This document shows, piece by piece, positions 35,655-46,284 of a DNA stretch of 64,000 bases. Origin of the DNA: Epiperipatus broadwayi. Lineage: Eukaryota > Onychophora > Udeonychophora > Euonychophora > Peripatidae. The DNA lies in assembly GCA_028023455.1 (NCBI GenBank), contig JAQFVV010007224.1, positions 62,001-126,000 of the forward strand, read 5' to 3'. A program made the position numbers and the translations under genes. Every line of letters begins with the position of its first letter. Position 1 is the stretch's first letter. The notes under the pieces are model-generated. The model was not told the DNA's origin. It did no database searches and saw nothing but the letters and a program-made list of their open reading frames with translations.

Positions 35655-36146
35655 ATACATAAATATACTCGATGGTTTGAAAATAAAACCGTTAGGACAA
35701 ATTTAATTATTATAAAACCCCAGGTACCCCATTAGACATATAAATTTAGGCTGTATTTCGGTAAATATACACAGTACACATAATACGATAAAATTAGGGT
35801 TTTTAAATAACCATGAGGGTAAGTAGAAAGGAAGGCAAAGTGAAACTATGATTTGTAAGGCATAGCTTACTGTTTCAACATGATTACACTAATATTTTTA
35901 TAACCATTTACTAATAGTAGTTGCAAAATATTGTTTTTTCATACTTGATTGCATAGTAGTTTCGTCTTTGGTCATGTGCTTTTTGCTATGTTTTTCTAAT
36001 TATTTATATGATGGCTATTTTGAGTTCTTGATATATTTGATTTTTTACTGCGCATTGTTCTATAGAAGTTGCAGGTTTACTTTTTAGTTTTTGATAGAAT
36101 TTACACTTTTTAAATAATAAAAAAACAGGTATTCATCGATGAGCCC
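35655..36146. other. AT-rich spacer, nothing recognised
   Basis: Separates the LTR element from the next DNA element. No ORF, repeat or RNA motif was seen. Confidence 0.6.
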
Positions 36147-36152
36147 TATATC

Positions 36153-36166
36153 CCACTGGATGGCGC
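36153..36166 (+). promoter_or_regulatory. CTCF-like motif in left terminal repeat
   Basis: CCACTGGATGGCGC fits the animal CTCF core consensus CCASYAGRKGGCRS at 13 of 14 positions (G in place of the central A). It is oriented rightward. Binding is inference. Confidence 0.35.
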
Positions 36167-36856
36167 TGTTTTCATGCTAAAACACCTAAAAATGCTGTTT
36201 CTGTAGCCGACACATTCGAACCTGCATTTTCTATAATACAACTTTTTTGTTGTGCTACAGATTGCAGGCTGCAATGTCGCATCCAGTACAGCATGTATGT
36301 TTTATGCAGCAAATACATTTTCCGAATATCGCACAGTTTATAAAATAGTTACAGCTTGGGGAGAGGGTGCGTTTTTTTGAATTGGATGGAAATGTTGTTT
36401 TCATTTGATTTTTTTGATTTTAAAGTATTGAAATGTTCCGATTTTGTAAATTAATAATTAACAGACTTTTTACACTGTAGTGTATTGAAATTTTAAGTAG
36501 TAAATGTTGACGAGATATATGTATAAAGTGAGTTGGAAGTAGGTAACGTGTCAAGTAATGTACTGTTCATAACATTCCACGAGACAAAGAAGTTGTAAGG
36601 TGTGTATATATTTGAAATAAAAAAGAGCGTTAACACAAAAATATCCCGTAAGAAAAGTAGAATTTTCCCCGTTTTTTTTAAATGTCATAAAAAAAAAAAC
36701 AAATATTATAAACATTTTATATATATATATTTGTCGTCGTCGTTTAAAAAAGTTTTAGTTTCTTTCTTTTCTCCGACTACTGTTAGACTTTGTTGAATAT
36801 AGTTTACTTTATTGTTATCATTTATTTTATAGATGTTATATTTAACACTCGTGTTA

Positions 36857-36960
36857 GTATTCATTCATTTATAGTTAAAATCTTCAAAGCCATGTGCAAC
36901 AGCTAATGCTGTGTTAAATATTACAGTTTACAAACATCGCGCTATAAAAAATGATTTATT
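36857..36960 (+). repeat. Copy of the foldback-element end
   Basis: Collinear with 2337-2455. GTGTTAGTATTCATTCATTT is followed by ATAGTTAAAATC, AAAGC, GCAACAG, TAATGCTGT, TTAAATATTA, ACATC and GCTATA in the same order, with small differences. Only one arm is present here, so no palindrome forms. Confidence 0.8.
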
Positions 36961-37054
36961 TATAGATGTTAGTAAAAAAAAATGTTTGCAAAAATACGAT
37001 TTTGATATTTTTTATTTTAGCATTACAAACAAAAGAACAATTACCCCAAAACTA

Positions 37055-37119
37055 TCCCTAAACCTAACCCTAAAACTAACCCTAATCCTAACCCTAAAAC
37101 TAACCCTAAACCTAACCGT
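37055..37119. repeat. Interstitial telomere-like array (CCCTAA variants)
   Basis: Five 12-bp units of the form CCCTAANNCTAA (CCCTAAACCTAA, CCCTAAAACTAA, CCCTAATCCTAA, CCCTAAAACTAA, CCCTAAACCTAA), then a degenerate one. On the minus strand this is TTAGGG alternating with a diverged TTAG-TT unit. It lies inside the terminal-repeat element. The 12-bp higher-order period suggests amplification of an already diverged telomeric seed. Confidence 0.85.
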
Positions 37120-37462
37120 AACAACTTTTACTTTTAGTTGTCATTCTATTTGAAATAAAAAATAGCTGTAAACAACAACAACAAAAAAAGCGTAACCCCA
37201 GTAAAAAAATCTCCGATAGAAAATTGATTTTTCTAATAAAAAGCAAACTAAAAAAGACGAATCAAATTGTAATTTATTTTATTTGACATTTATTATTATC
37301 ATTTAATTTATATACATTAATAAAAAATAATATTTAAAATTAAATAATATTTAAAAAAGACGATTTTCTTTTGTTTTTATTTTCCAATTACAAAAAAACA
37401 CATCAAAATGATTATAATTAATGGCCCAGGAATGATCATATTTTATAGTAAGCATGAAAACT

Positions 37463-37476
37463 GCGCCATCTAGTGG
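37463..37476 (-). promoter_or_regulatory. CTCF-like motif in right terminal repeat
   Basis: The minus strand reads CCACTAGATGGCGC, an exact fit to CCASYAGRKGGCRS. It faces the left-end motif (convergent orientation, about 1.3 kb apart). Binding is inference. Confidence 0.4.
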
Positions 37477-37482
37477 GATATA

Positions 37483-38129
37483 ATAGCTATTTGATGACAA
37501 CCAAAGAACAATATATATATATATAATATCTGGAATACTTTTTTTCATTGTCATACCGTATTATCTGACATTGTTTTGTGCTTGGGTGTATCAGCAGGTG
37601 CACCCCATTAAAACCGAAATGGAAAAGAATTATTATAAACTAGTACCTAATTACACCCAAAAATGTTACAATAATAATTCACAAGTTAGATTTCAAAAAA
37701 ATCATTCAAATAAACTAAGCCTAAAGCCAATTTGTTGTATTAATCTCAATCTATTCATCAGATAATTGTTTTTAATCTGATGAAAGAGTTACTATTGATA
37801 TATAAGAGAGCCACCATGATATGAGAGTTTATTTGGATGATTATTTTGGAATCTGTCTCATGAATTAGTGTAGTTTATTTATGGACTTGTTAAAATTGCT
37901 AGGCTATAATGTTTATTTATATAAAATGTAATTAAAAGGATTTCTAGTCAAGAATGATGCATGTTTTTATTGGTGAAAGGTAACGAAAATTTATTTTTTT
38001 AATTTTTTCCTGTATATACATAAATAAAAGGTTATAATTATTTTTCTACATTTCTTATATATTTTTTATTTTATAATATACTTTAAGCTTTCAATTGATA
38101 ATAATTTTCATAAACATTAAATTTATTAA
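37483..38129. other. Spacer 3' of the GPCR gene
   Basis: Contains a short TA tract (about 37510-37524) and, on the minus strand, AATAAA-type words that could serve as polyadenylation signals for the GPCR, for example at 38065-38070. The ORF at 37571-37765 is not supported as a gene. Confidence 0.5.
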
Positions 38130-39116
38130 TTAGTGGTATTTATGTTTTTTTATTTCTGAAGGGGAAATACGATTTTTGTTGTTTTTCCAAATGAAGTTTC
38201 TAAACTGTTTGTTAAAACATATATAAAGATAAAAGCTTGATCCGCAGTACACCGTTTCAATTGTCCCAAGGATCATTTCCAGATGTTTAAATAATAATTG
38301 CCAATCTATTCTGATAGTTGTTGACAAAAATATCATTATCATAGAGGGAGAACAAAATAATAGATACAAGATAATGGTCAAAAGCAATAATGTAATTAAA
38401 TCCCTTTCCATTTTTATGCGAGATCGCTGATCACGTGTTGATGAAATGATATTTTGCATTCTTTTTCTGCGTTGAAAAGCCAGTTGCAACTGGATGAGAA
38501 TGAGACTCGTGAAAACGATTATTAGACAAATTGGTACCAATCTCAGAGTAGCTTCAATAATAAAAACAAGGCGATTTAAGAATATCCAATTTAGAATATA
38601 TAAAATAAATGGAAAGGTCCAAACAATAAATAAAAAAATGCAGGATGTAGAGAATTTGGGTGGAGTTCTTTTAATGCTAAGCAAAGCAAAGTAGCGATCA
38701 ATAGTGATGAGCAAAAGAGTGAAATTGCTCACTCCTAGGCAAGCACGGTAAATTATACCTGGTATTTTGTTAAAAATATAGAATAATATAGTGTTCTGGG
38801 ATAATATTGTCGACTTATAATATGCAATGTAAGGAATCCAGCTTAATAAGACCAATGATTCGGACACAGCTTGAGATTGCAAATAATACAGACATGCAGT
38901 GGATGTTTTTTTATTGTAACGCTTGAAAATTATGATGTTTAAAGTATTTCCCACAATTCCAAAACAAATCACAAAGGGAACAAAATAAACATATAAATAA
39001 GAATTCAGTAATATAATATGACTAATCAAACTAATGTGTTTCCTTGATAAGATAAAATATGTCTCATTGAATTGAATTTGGACATCAGAGCCATTCCAAA
39101 TCAAGTTTCCCTTCAT
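38130..39116 (-). CDS. Class A (rhodopsin-like) GPCR, peptide-receptor type, orphan
   Basis: A 328-residue plasma-membrane receptor predicted to couple an extracellular ligand, probably a neuropeptide, to G proteins. The N-terminus has two N-glycosylation sequons (N8, N17). TM1 ends GIVGNTLNIIIF (G56-N57). TM2 carries VSESLVLL, with E86 where D2.50 is usual. TM3 ends in I139-D140-R141-Y142 (DRY). TM4 has W166, TM5 has P195, and TM6 has F254-C-S-P257, with C255 where the toggle W6.48 normally sits. TM7 ends SSFYLYICFNKQFRNF, a variant of NPxxY followed by an amphipathic helix 8, a pattern I associate with FMRFamide-receptor-like invertebrate GPCRs. The usual TM3 cysteine (3.25) is N116, and extracellular loop 2 has no cysteine, so the standard disulfide is absent. 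An in-frame TAA lies just upstream (39123-39125), supporting this ATG. The gene is intronless. The subfamily and ligand are inference; chemosensory use is an alternative. Confidence 0.9.
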   Translation of the reverse strand: MKGNLIWNGSDVQIQFNETYFILSRKHISLISHIILLNSYLYVYFVPFVICFGIVGNTLNIIIFKRYNKKTSTACLYYLQSQAVSESLVLLSWIPYIAYYKSTILSQNTILFYIFNKIPGIIYRACLGVSNFTLLLITIDRYFALLSIKRTPPKFSTSCIFLFIVWTFPFILYILNWIFLNRLVFIIEATLRLVPICLIIVFTSLILIQLQLAFQRRKRMQNIISSTRDQRSRIKMERDLITLLLLTIILYLLFCSPSMIMIFLSTTIRIDWQLLFKHLEMILGTIETVYCGSSFYLYICFNKQFRNFIWKNNKNRISPSEIKKHKYH

Positions 39117-42100
39117 TCTGGTTTAAATACTATAGGGTTAATTTTAAGGGCTACCTGAAATTAAAACAGCCTATTAACTTAAAGAAAGAATATAATATAA
39201 AACAATTCAACTTAGTTTGTATTTAACTTGAAAGTATGAATGGAACTATCTACTTATTTGTATATATTTATGAAATATATAGACATTAATAAAAAAATGT
39301 ATAAGAGATATTATCCATGCTGAAAAGGTTGAAGTCATTTCTGCAGGATAGATGTTTGTGACACAACCATTCTGACAGGATGTGATGCAACCATTCTAGC
39401 TCAAGTGCTATAAAAGAAAAACAATTCCATATCACATAAAGAAAACCTTCTTTTCAATTAAATACTATTAATACAAATTAATTTGTTATCAAAGCTTGGA
39501 TCTTTTTATTTAATTTATTTATTTCTCCACATTGTATAAATGCACGATTGAATCTTAAATTTTATTAGAAGTGATTTGAAAATATGGTATCACTTTACTT
39601 TGTACCATATTATTTAAATTGTTGTTGTTTCTGCCTTTATGTCTTATTTTCTAAGTTTCTACTTTCAATTGGCCACTTGATTCTATTTATATGCTAGTGT
39701 AGACTTTGTTTTTCCACAGATGAGTAAGAAAGTCGGGGTATATTACTATTCTATCTTCATTGGGGACAGATAGCTATTGCTACATTATTGTTGTTCTTCA
39801 AAATAATGTTTATTTAAAAGAAAATGACATAATCAGAAAAAAGATAGTGACCAAACACTATTTTATTTTTATCTGCTATTTTGCAATAAAAAGGAAATCA
39901 TAAATTTGCTTGTTCATGTTTAGAATTAAGATATGTTATCTTAATTTGATATGTCTTATATTAAAATTCATTAAATATACTAAGATGATGATACCAATTA
40001 TCTCTAAAATAATTAGAATTGTTTTACAATAATGTCTTTTTGAAGTACTGGTTATAATCCCAGATATATCATGCAGCCCAGGATGGATGATAATAAAGTA
40101 TAAAATGCTACTGATATTTTTTTATGTGTTCTTGATGTTGGTTAAATTTGTTATAGGGATCACCAACTATAGAACTAAAATATTATTCTACAGTGAATAC
40201 TTTAGCCTTTCTGTACTGTTTATTATTTCTTACCAGTTATTGCTTCCATGTCTAGCTAGAATATAATATGAATATGAAACTGATCATCTGTATGGCGCAA
40301 TTCTAACTAATATAAATCATGGAGAAAAAATATCTCCTTATATATGAAAAGGCTGCTTTAACATACTGACAACATGTTGATTGATAATAGTGAAAGAAAA
40401 AAACAATTTAACTTCACCGGGGTTATAGGCTTTTAATGTCTACATTAACCAGATATATAACTGGTATTTAATAAACAATAATACACTTTTATTCAGACTT
40501 TCATTATTACTAATCAATATTCATGGAATTATGACTCATTAAATTAGATTTTGAAATATATGAAAACATGCCGTCGATTTACCCCATTTACCCCATAGTT
40601 TAAATATTGACCATCTATGTTTTACAATGATGAAAGAGGCTATTGAATTTTCTATTAATTCAAAATTTAATTATCTCCTCAAAGAAAGTATGAATTCAGA
40701 TTAAAACAGATGCGTGAAAATGTCTATTAATGAATGACCAATTCCTTTACAAAATCGTAAGTGCATGAATTCCGACTCTGAATCGTAATCTTCATGGACG
40801 AATTTAGAAATCAGTCAGCGTTGGGATAAAGATTTTATCGTTTTATAGATTGGTAATTTTGTTTACTCAAGATTACATTTCATGGCTATAGATTATGAGG
40901 AATATAGGCGCTTTTAAGACTACAAGTTATAATCATTTCAATATTATATTTTTTTTCCGATTTTCATTAGCAGTATTTTACGTATAAGATCCAAAATAGT
41001 GGCCCTGTCAGATAACTTACATATATATTGAATTATGAAACTATTTGCTAACATTTTTGCAATATAATTTGTTTTCTTCAATCAAAAAGTTTATTATTGA
41101 ATTAAAATATATCATCTTTCTGGTGTTATTTTTAGGCACATGTAGGATCTAATCATCAGTATTATTGCAAATCACTTTTGCTAATTAAGTTATGTTCAAT
41201 GATTTTACTAATAAGAAGATGACATTAGGCATTAAAAAAGATCAATTCTATTATAATTAAAACATCCATAATATAGAAGACTGCAATTTAAGACTCTATC
41301 CGAAATATGGTAAGGATTCTATTTCCTTTTAGAAGCAGCACAGCAAAGAAATGATGGTTAGATGCATATCTACTAGCTCTTTAAGACCCACTGGATAAGG
41401 TTGAACTATAGATATTACTCTCATTAATGCAGTTGGGAAATTTATAGATAATTAATTTTCTATGATGGTAACTTACTTCTTTTTCTAGACAGAAGGACAA
41501 AATTTTCTCTCTCCATTAGAATCATTTGGGTAAATGTGCTATCTGCATTATCTATCTGCATGAAATATGAGACAAGTGATTTAATTATGACTTAACTGAG
41601 TAAAACAGGTACTGAATTCTTTATAATATTTTTATCTTTTTTATATATTGGCGTCTACCTATTGGCAAAAAAAATGTATTTTCCAAAACTCATAAGCTAA
41701 TCCATTAATCAATAGAAAGATGTTTTCTAAAAAAATCTCTGACATTTCATCTTGTAGCCAAAGCTTATAATTAGTTGATTCCAAGATCAATAGATTGTTT
41801 TCCGAAGTGTAGCTTTCACTATTTCAATCCGTGTAAATTAAAATAATCCTTTTATTTCGTTAAGGCTTAAACAAAGATGTATTTTCTATAGCCAATTTGA
41901 GCTGTAAATCATTCTTTTCAGTATCAATTAGAGAACTTAAAGCAAAAACATTACATAACTGCCAAAACATCTTATTGCAAAATAAGGCCCTAATGCAAGC
42001 ATCATAACGATCCTAATATACCTATTGTAATGTAAGGTTAAGCAACTTATTATAGGTATTATGTACTCCATTTTACTATTATTATCAGCAAATGGGAAAT

Positions 42101-45100
42101 GAATGAGCATTTCAATAGTAAAAACGATACATCAGAGATAAGTTTGACAATGATTAAGCAAATCAATTTGTGAACCACAAATCCATCCCCATGCTGATCC
42201 ATTATTCTTTTTATTTGACATTTTGCAATGCAAATTTGTAATTTCTTATGCATAACAACCCTTTCTTCCTGAAGAACCTTCGTACCATGTGCCATTGGAA
42301 CTCTTTAATGCAGTCAATGAAAACAATCAACATTATACTTGTTTAAAATGTGTTTGAGATAGTCTATATAATGTAAACAGAATTTACCTCTCACAAAATC
42401 AATGTTATCATAAAATACCATTTTAAAAAATCTTAGATTGTGTATTCTTTTCCAGTCTAATTTCATATGTGCAGTCTAATTAAGACGCGATTTTATAATA
42501 AAGGACTGAATAGTACTAATATATTCAGCAAGTTGAAGAATATACTGATGTCGACCTATGATCCTGCTAATGAGTTTTCTAAATTTTGCTGAAAACCCTT
42601 AAAATGAATCTTTACTAATGCATTTATGCTTGTCAAAAAATGTCTAAGTTTTACTATCTTGTAATAAAGTAATAAAATATTACTTCTATAAACAACTAAC
42701 TTAATTGTAATAGTATTTTTTTTTATATTTAAACTTTTCAAAACAGTAGCAGCACATTGAAATAAGTCCAGCATTATAGAAGCTAAGTCTACTTTTCTAT
42801 TTAAAAACCTTCCTTGATATTTAAATTGTAGGACATTCGGTTAATAGCGATCCAACTAAAGAATGCTGAAGATTCCCCCCCCCCCTCATCGTAGTTTGAT
42901 AAAAGATTTACATTTTTTAACATTAATTCATGAAACAATCTTTATACATTGTATTAAAAACATTATGATTATTTCGAAAATTGGTAAAAACTGTACAAAA
43001 ATCAGCACCCTGTACATTTAGATCCCAAAATGACGTTTTTGTTTTTGCACATTATTGATTAAAATTAAAAATTTATCATCAAATGTGTATCACATCTTCA
43101 TCCCTGATTAATTTTTTTGCTATAAACACTTCCAAAGACCATAATCATAAAAATTGAAAACTATGTCAAACAAGTCCAAATCCTGTTTAACACCGCATTT
43201 TAAATGCTAATTCCTCACATTTTCTACCTGTAGAAGGAACACTTTTTCACATTCCATTAAAAAAAAACTGTCTAATAAAAATTTACTTTAATTGAAGACC
43301 AATGAATTTCAAACAGTACTATAAATCTGTGTATATTAAATCAAATACTTTAGTTTCATATAAGTATTACGTGCTGACATTGGGCTTAATAAGAATTAAT
43401 ATTTATAACCTTAAAATCGTTGAAAGCAATATATAATCATTATTGTTTCACACACTACCTTTTGTATTTTCCATCAACAAAAATCATGTTTATAGCTCTT
43501 CTTGATTTTCTATAACTGTAGAGAATCTTTAAAAGTTAACCCTCTATGACTGGAAACAACCTATGTTTTTATCCGGATATTTTTAAACACGATAATTAAA
43601 ATATCCGTAAGATAAGAGTTACAACTTTACAATCCATTTATTTGTTAAAAATTAAATATTTTTGATGTTAAAATATTATCGCAATATTTTTAAATTTCTC
43701 CAAGTATTTGATCAAAACCTGCACTCTATACTTTTTTTGGGATGTTTTGATTTCATTAAGCCCATTGTCTTTATCCACGTCTAAATGAGGAGATAAATTT
43801 TATATGTCATTAAGTATTAAATTTCTCTCTTGTAACGTTATGCAAAAGGTGACTTATATATTCTATTCATCCATTCACAGTATTATTAAAGAGCCATTGT
43901 TAGATTTAATAGGATTATCATTTTTCATATCCATATATTGGTTTTAATGCTTTTAAAAAAATTTAATATAAACATGATCATAGAATGTTGTATCTCCTTT
44001 GAAATTTTAATTCTCCAATTCTCTGTAGGATTTCTAGTCCATAATTGATCACATGCCTTTAAATCTATATCTTTATTATGAAGCTCCACATTTATGATTA
44101 TTCCAATTACAAAATGACAATGTGTTCTTTTAATGAAAGCATTCATATTATGATCATTGTCTAAAAACAATCATGACCTTTCTTCTTTTCAGTGAATCCA
44201 AAAAAAAAAAAAAAACTTATCTTGAATCTATAACTTATTCTTTAAAATAATTTAATATCAAAAGTTTGAGATAATCATTTTAATCTTTAATCACTAATGA
44301 AATTCATTAAACTGTAGCAATTTGTTATCTATATATAATAAACAACGAGAAAGATATATGTGGAAAATTGTGATCGGGGATAATTGATATGAAGGGTTCA
44401 TTTTGGAAATCATACATCTTTTTCACATATCTTTCGTCATCTGGATATCATGACATCCCCCCACAAGGCATTAAAAGTGTATATAAACCAGGCCCTACTT
44501 GCATGAAAGTAGTATAGTGAAAATTTCATTACATAATCTCCACTCTAATAAATGACTAATAAAAATTATTAATTCAGGTGCTTTACATTAAAGTACAGGT
44601 AACGTCTTTTGAAAATATAATGCATAGTAAGAATAATAAAAAATTGATTAGTTTAGATCTAAAATTTCATCCGAAGCCCAAACAAATAAGTTCAACATGT
44701 CTTATTTCTAGCCATGTTATGACATGATGTAGTCTATTATTAAAGATAAACATTATTTAAGAATGTTAGGTAGGAAATAAGTGTTTGACCAGCCCTAAAA
44801 TTGATTAATTCCATCGTCATAAGAATGAATATAAGAGCTTAAAAATTAAATAGATATTCAGACAAATATCATTTATGTGATTTTTAGTTGGCATCAATTT
44901 ACCGTGGCAACTAATAATATTAGAATATAATAAGAGGAGTTGGTAACACCGTCTAGGCTCTTTAATGCAACTGTTTGCATTAAAGTAAAATCTAAAATCC
45001 ACCAATAAATCAAGTAAATTTTGGAAATAGTGATTTTCGTAAAGTAGAATATACAATAAATAGTCAAAGTAAGTGTCATAGATCACATGAGCCAATTCTC

Positions 45101-45688
45101 TTAAGCTTGTAAGATATAATCAATGAGGATTGCCAATTCCTCAACAAGCTTTGTTTTCAATATTAACAACTATCCTTCTCTTTGGCGTTAGTGTCAACAA
45201 ATATTAAAAACATCTGGAGGGACTTTTTATAAAACTATTATTATAAATAGGGTTTTAGCTTTCATCCATAAAATATACGAGAATCGTTTTAATATTTTGC
45301 ATGAGGAAACAGCTGAGAAGGTTATGAAATAAAGCAATTTCGGACTTCCTACAGATGCCAATATTCAAAAGTAATTTTACTTGAATCAGTGGAACTATAA
45401 ATAAAAAATATTTAGATGGCGGGGGGGGGATGATAAAAAAAAGAGAGAGAGAAGATGGATAAACATTGTGAAACATAATTATGATTATAAACTTTCAATA
45501 CTTATTGATTTTTAAATAAAATGTGTTTTCGAATATTCACAATTTTGTGAATAAGGTCATTCTAGTGTGTATTCGTTAGAAAAATGAAAAAATAAAACTA
45601 AAGCTGGTAACATAAACACAATATTCATGAGAGACTTATCTTTTTTAAAAGTAAACATTAAGCACTACCGTATATTAATGTGCATAAA
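39117..45688. other. Long AT-rich stretch without supported genes
   Basis: No ORF with credible composition and no repeat family recognised. Small features only: a C11 run at 42875-42885, a perfect 10-bp hairpin CTTTAATGCA/TGCATTAAAG with a 6-nt loop at 44960-44985, the 27-bp word at 45128-45154 shared with 25038-25064, and a G9 run near 45421-45429 followed by a purine-rich GAGA stretch. It may hold promoter or distal regulatory DNA of the GPCR, but nothing shows it. Confidence 0.6.
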
Positions 45689-45745
45689 GGTGCCGCACCA
45701 AGTTAGGTAAATTATTTTCTTACCGTGGTATTGAATCCGATTTTT
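45689..45745 (+). repeat. tRNA-like SINE head (weak)
   Basis: GTGCCGCACCAAGTTAGGTA is followed by an anticodon-arm-like GTAA...TTAC hairpin and then GTGGTATTGAATCCG, which resembles a Pol III B box in a T arm. The spacing suits a tRNA, but the acceptor stem is not closed. Probably a decayed tRNA-derived SINE. Confidence 0.3.
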
Positions 45746-45972
45746 ATCAGTTCAGAAAGTTTGTAATAAGAAATAAAAATAATTTATTGCTATATGTTAT
45801 TATTTTGTACAGCAAAAAAAAATGAAATATAAAAAATTAATGTTTTAAACTAAGTTGAGAATTCATTATTTATTCTTTTATTATCCATATATTAAAAATC
45901 ACAATAGCGATGCAGTATTGCGTGGAAGGGTTTCTGAAAGAAATATACAGATATAGTAAATTTCTTACGTAA

Positions 45973-46284
45973 TTTATTTTCCTCCTTTAGAAACAAACTT
46001 TTAGAAATAAAGAAAATGTGATAAGAAAAACAAAAATATTTTATATAGAGAGTATTCATGCATAAAGTTATCTGCCGAAAAAAACAAAGAATTATAGCTA
46101 CTCACATATCAATCTTAAAAATTTCTTATTTATTTTCCTCCTTTAGAAACAAACTTTTAGAAATAAAGAAAACGTGATAAGAAAAACAAGAATATTTTAT
46201 ATAGAGAGTATTCATGTATAAAGTTATCTGCAGAAAAATACAAAGAATTATAGCCACTCACATATCAATCTTAAATTTCTACGC
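45973..46284. repeat. Tandem duplication, two 156-bp units
   Basis: The unit starting TTTATTTTCCTCCTTTAG at 45973 is repeated from 46129 with only about ten differences over its length, ending in the shared CTCACATATCAATCTTAAA. The high identity indicates a recent local duplication. There is no coding potential. Confidence 0.95.

Larger units (their letters stand above)
36149..37480. mobile_element. Non-autonomous DNA transposon with 30-bp terminal inverted repeats
   Basis: The left end 36149-36178 starts TATCCCACTGGATGGCGC and runs through TGTTTTCATGCT. The right end 37451-37480 is its reverse complement at 28 of 30 positions. A TA dinucleotide flanks each end (36147-36148 and 37481-37482), which would fit a TA target duplication as in the Tc1/mariner group. 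The 1,332-bp interior has no transposase. It contains a match to the foldback element of 2 kb (36857-36960) and a CCCTAA-type array (37055-37119). It is a composite passenger element or large MITE; the class is inferred only from the ends. Confidence 0.75.

Noticed and set aside
38494-38694. Plus-strand ORF inside the GPCR
   Set aside because: Shadow of the GPCR coding strand.
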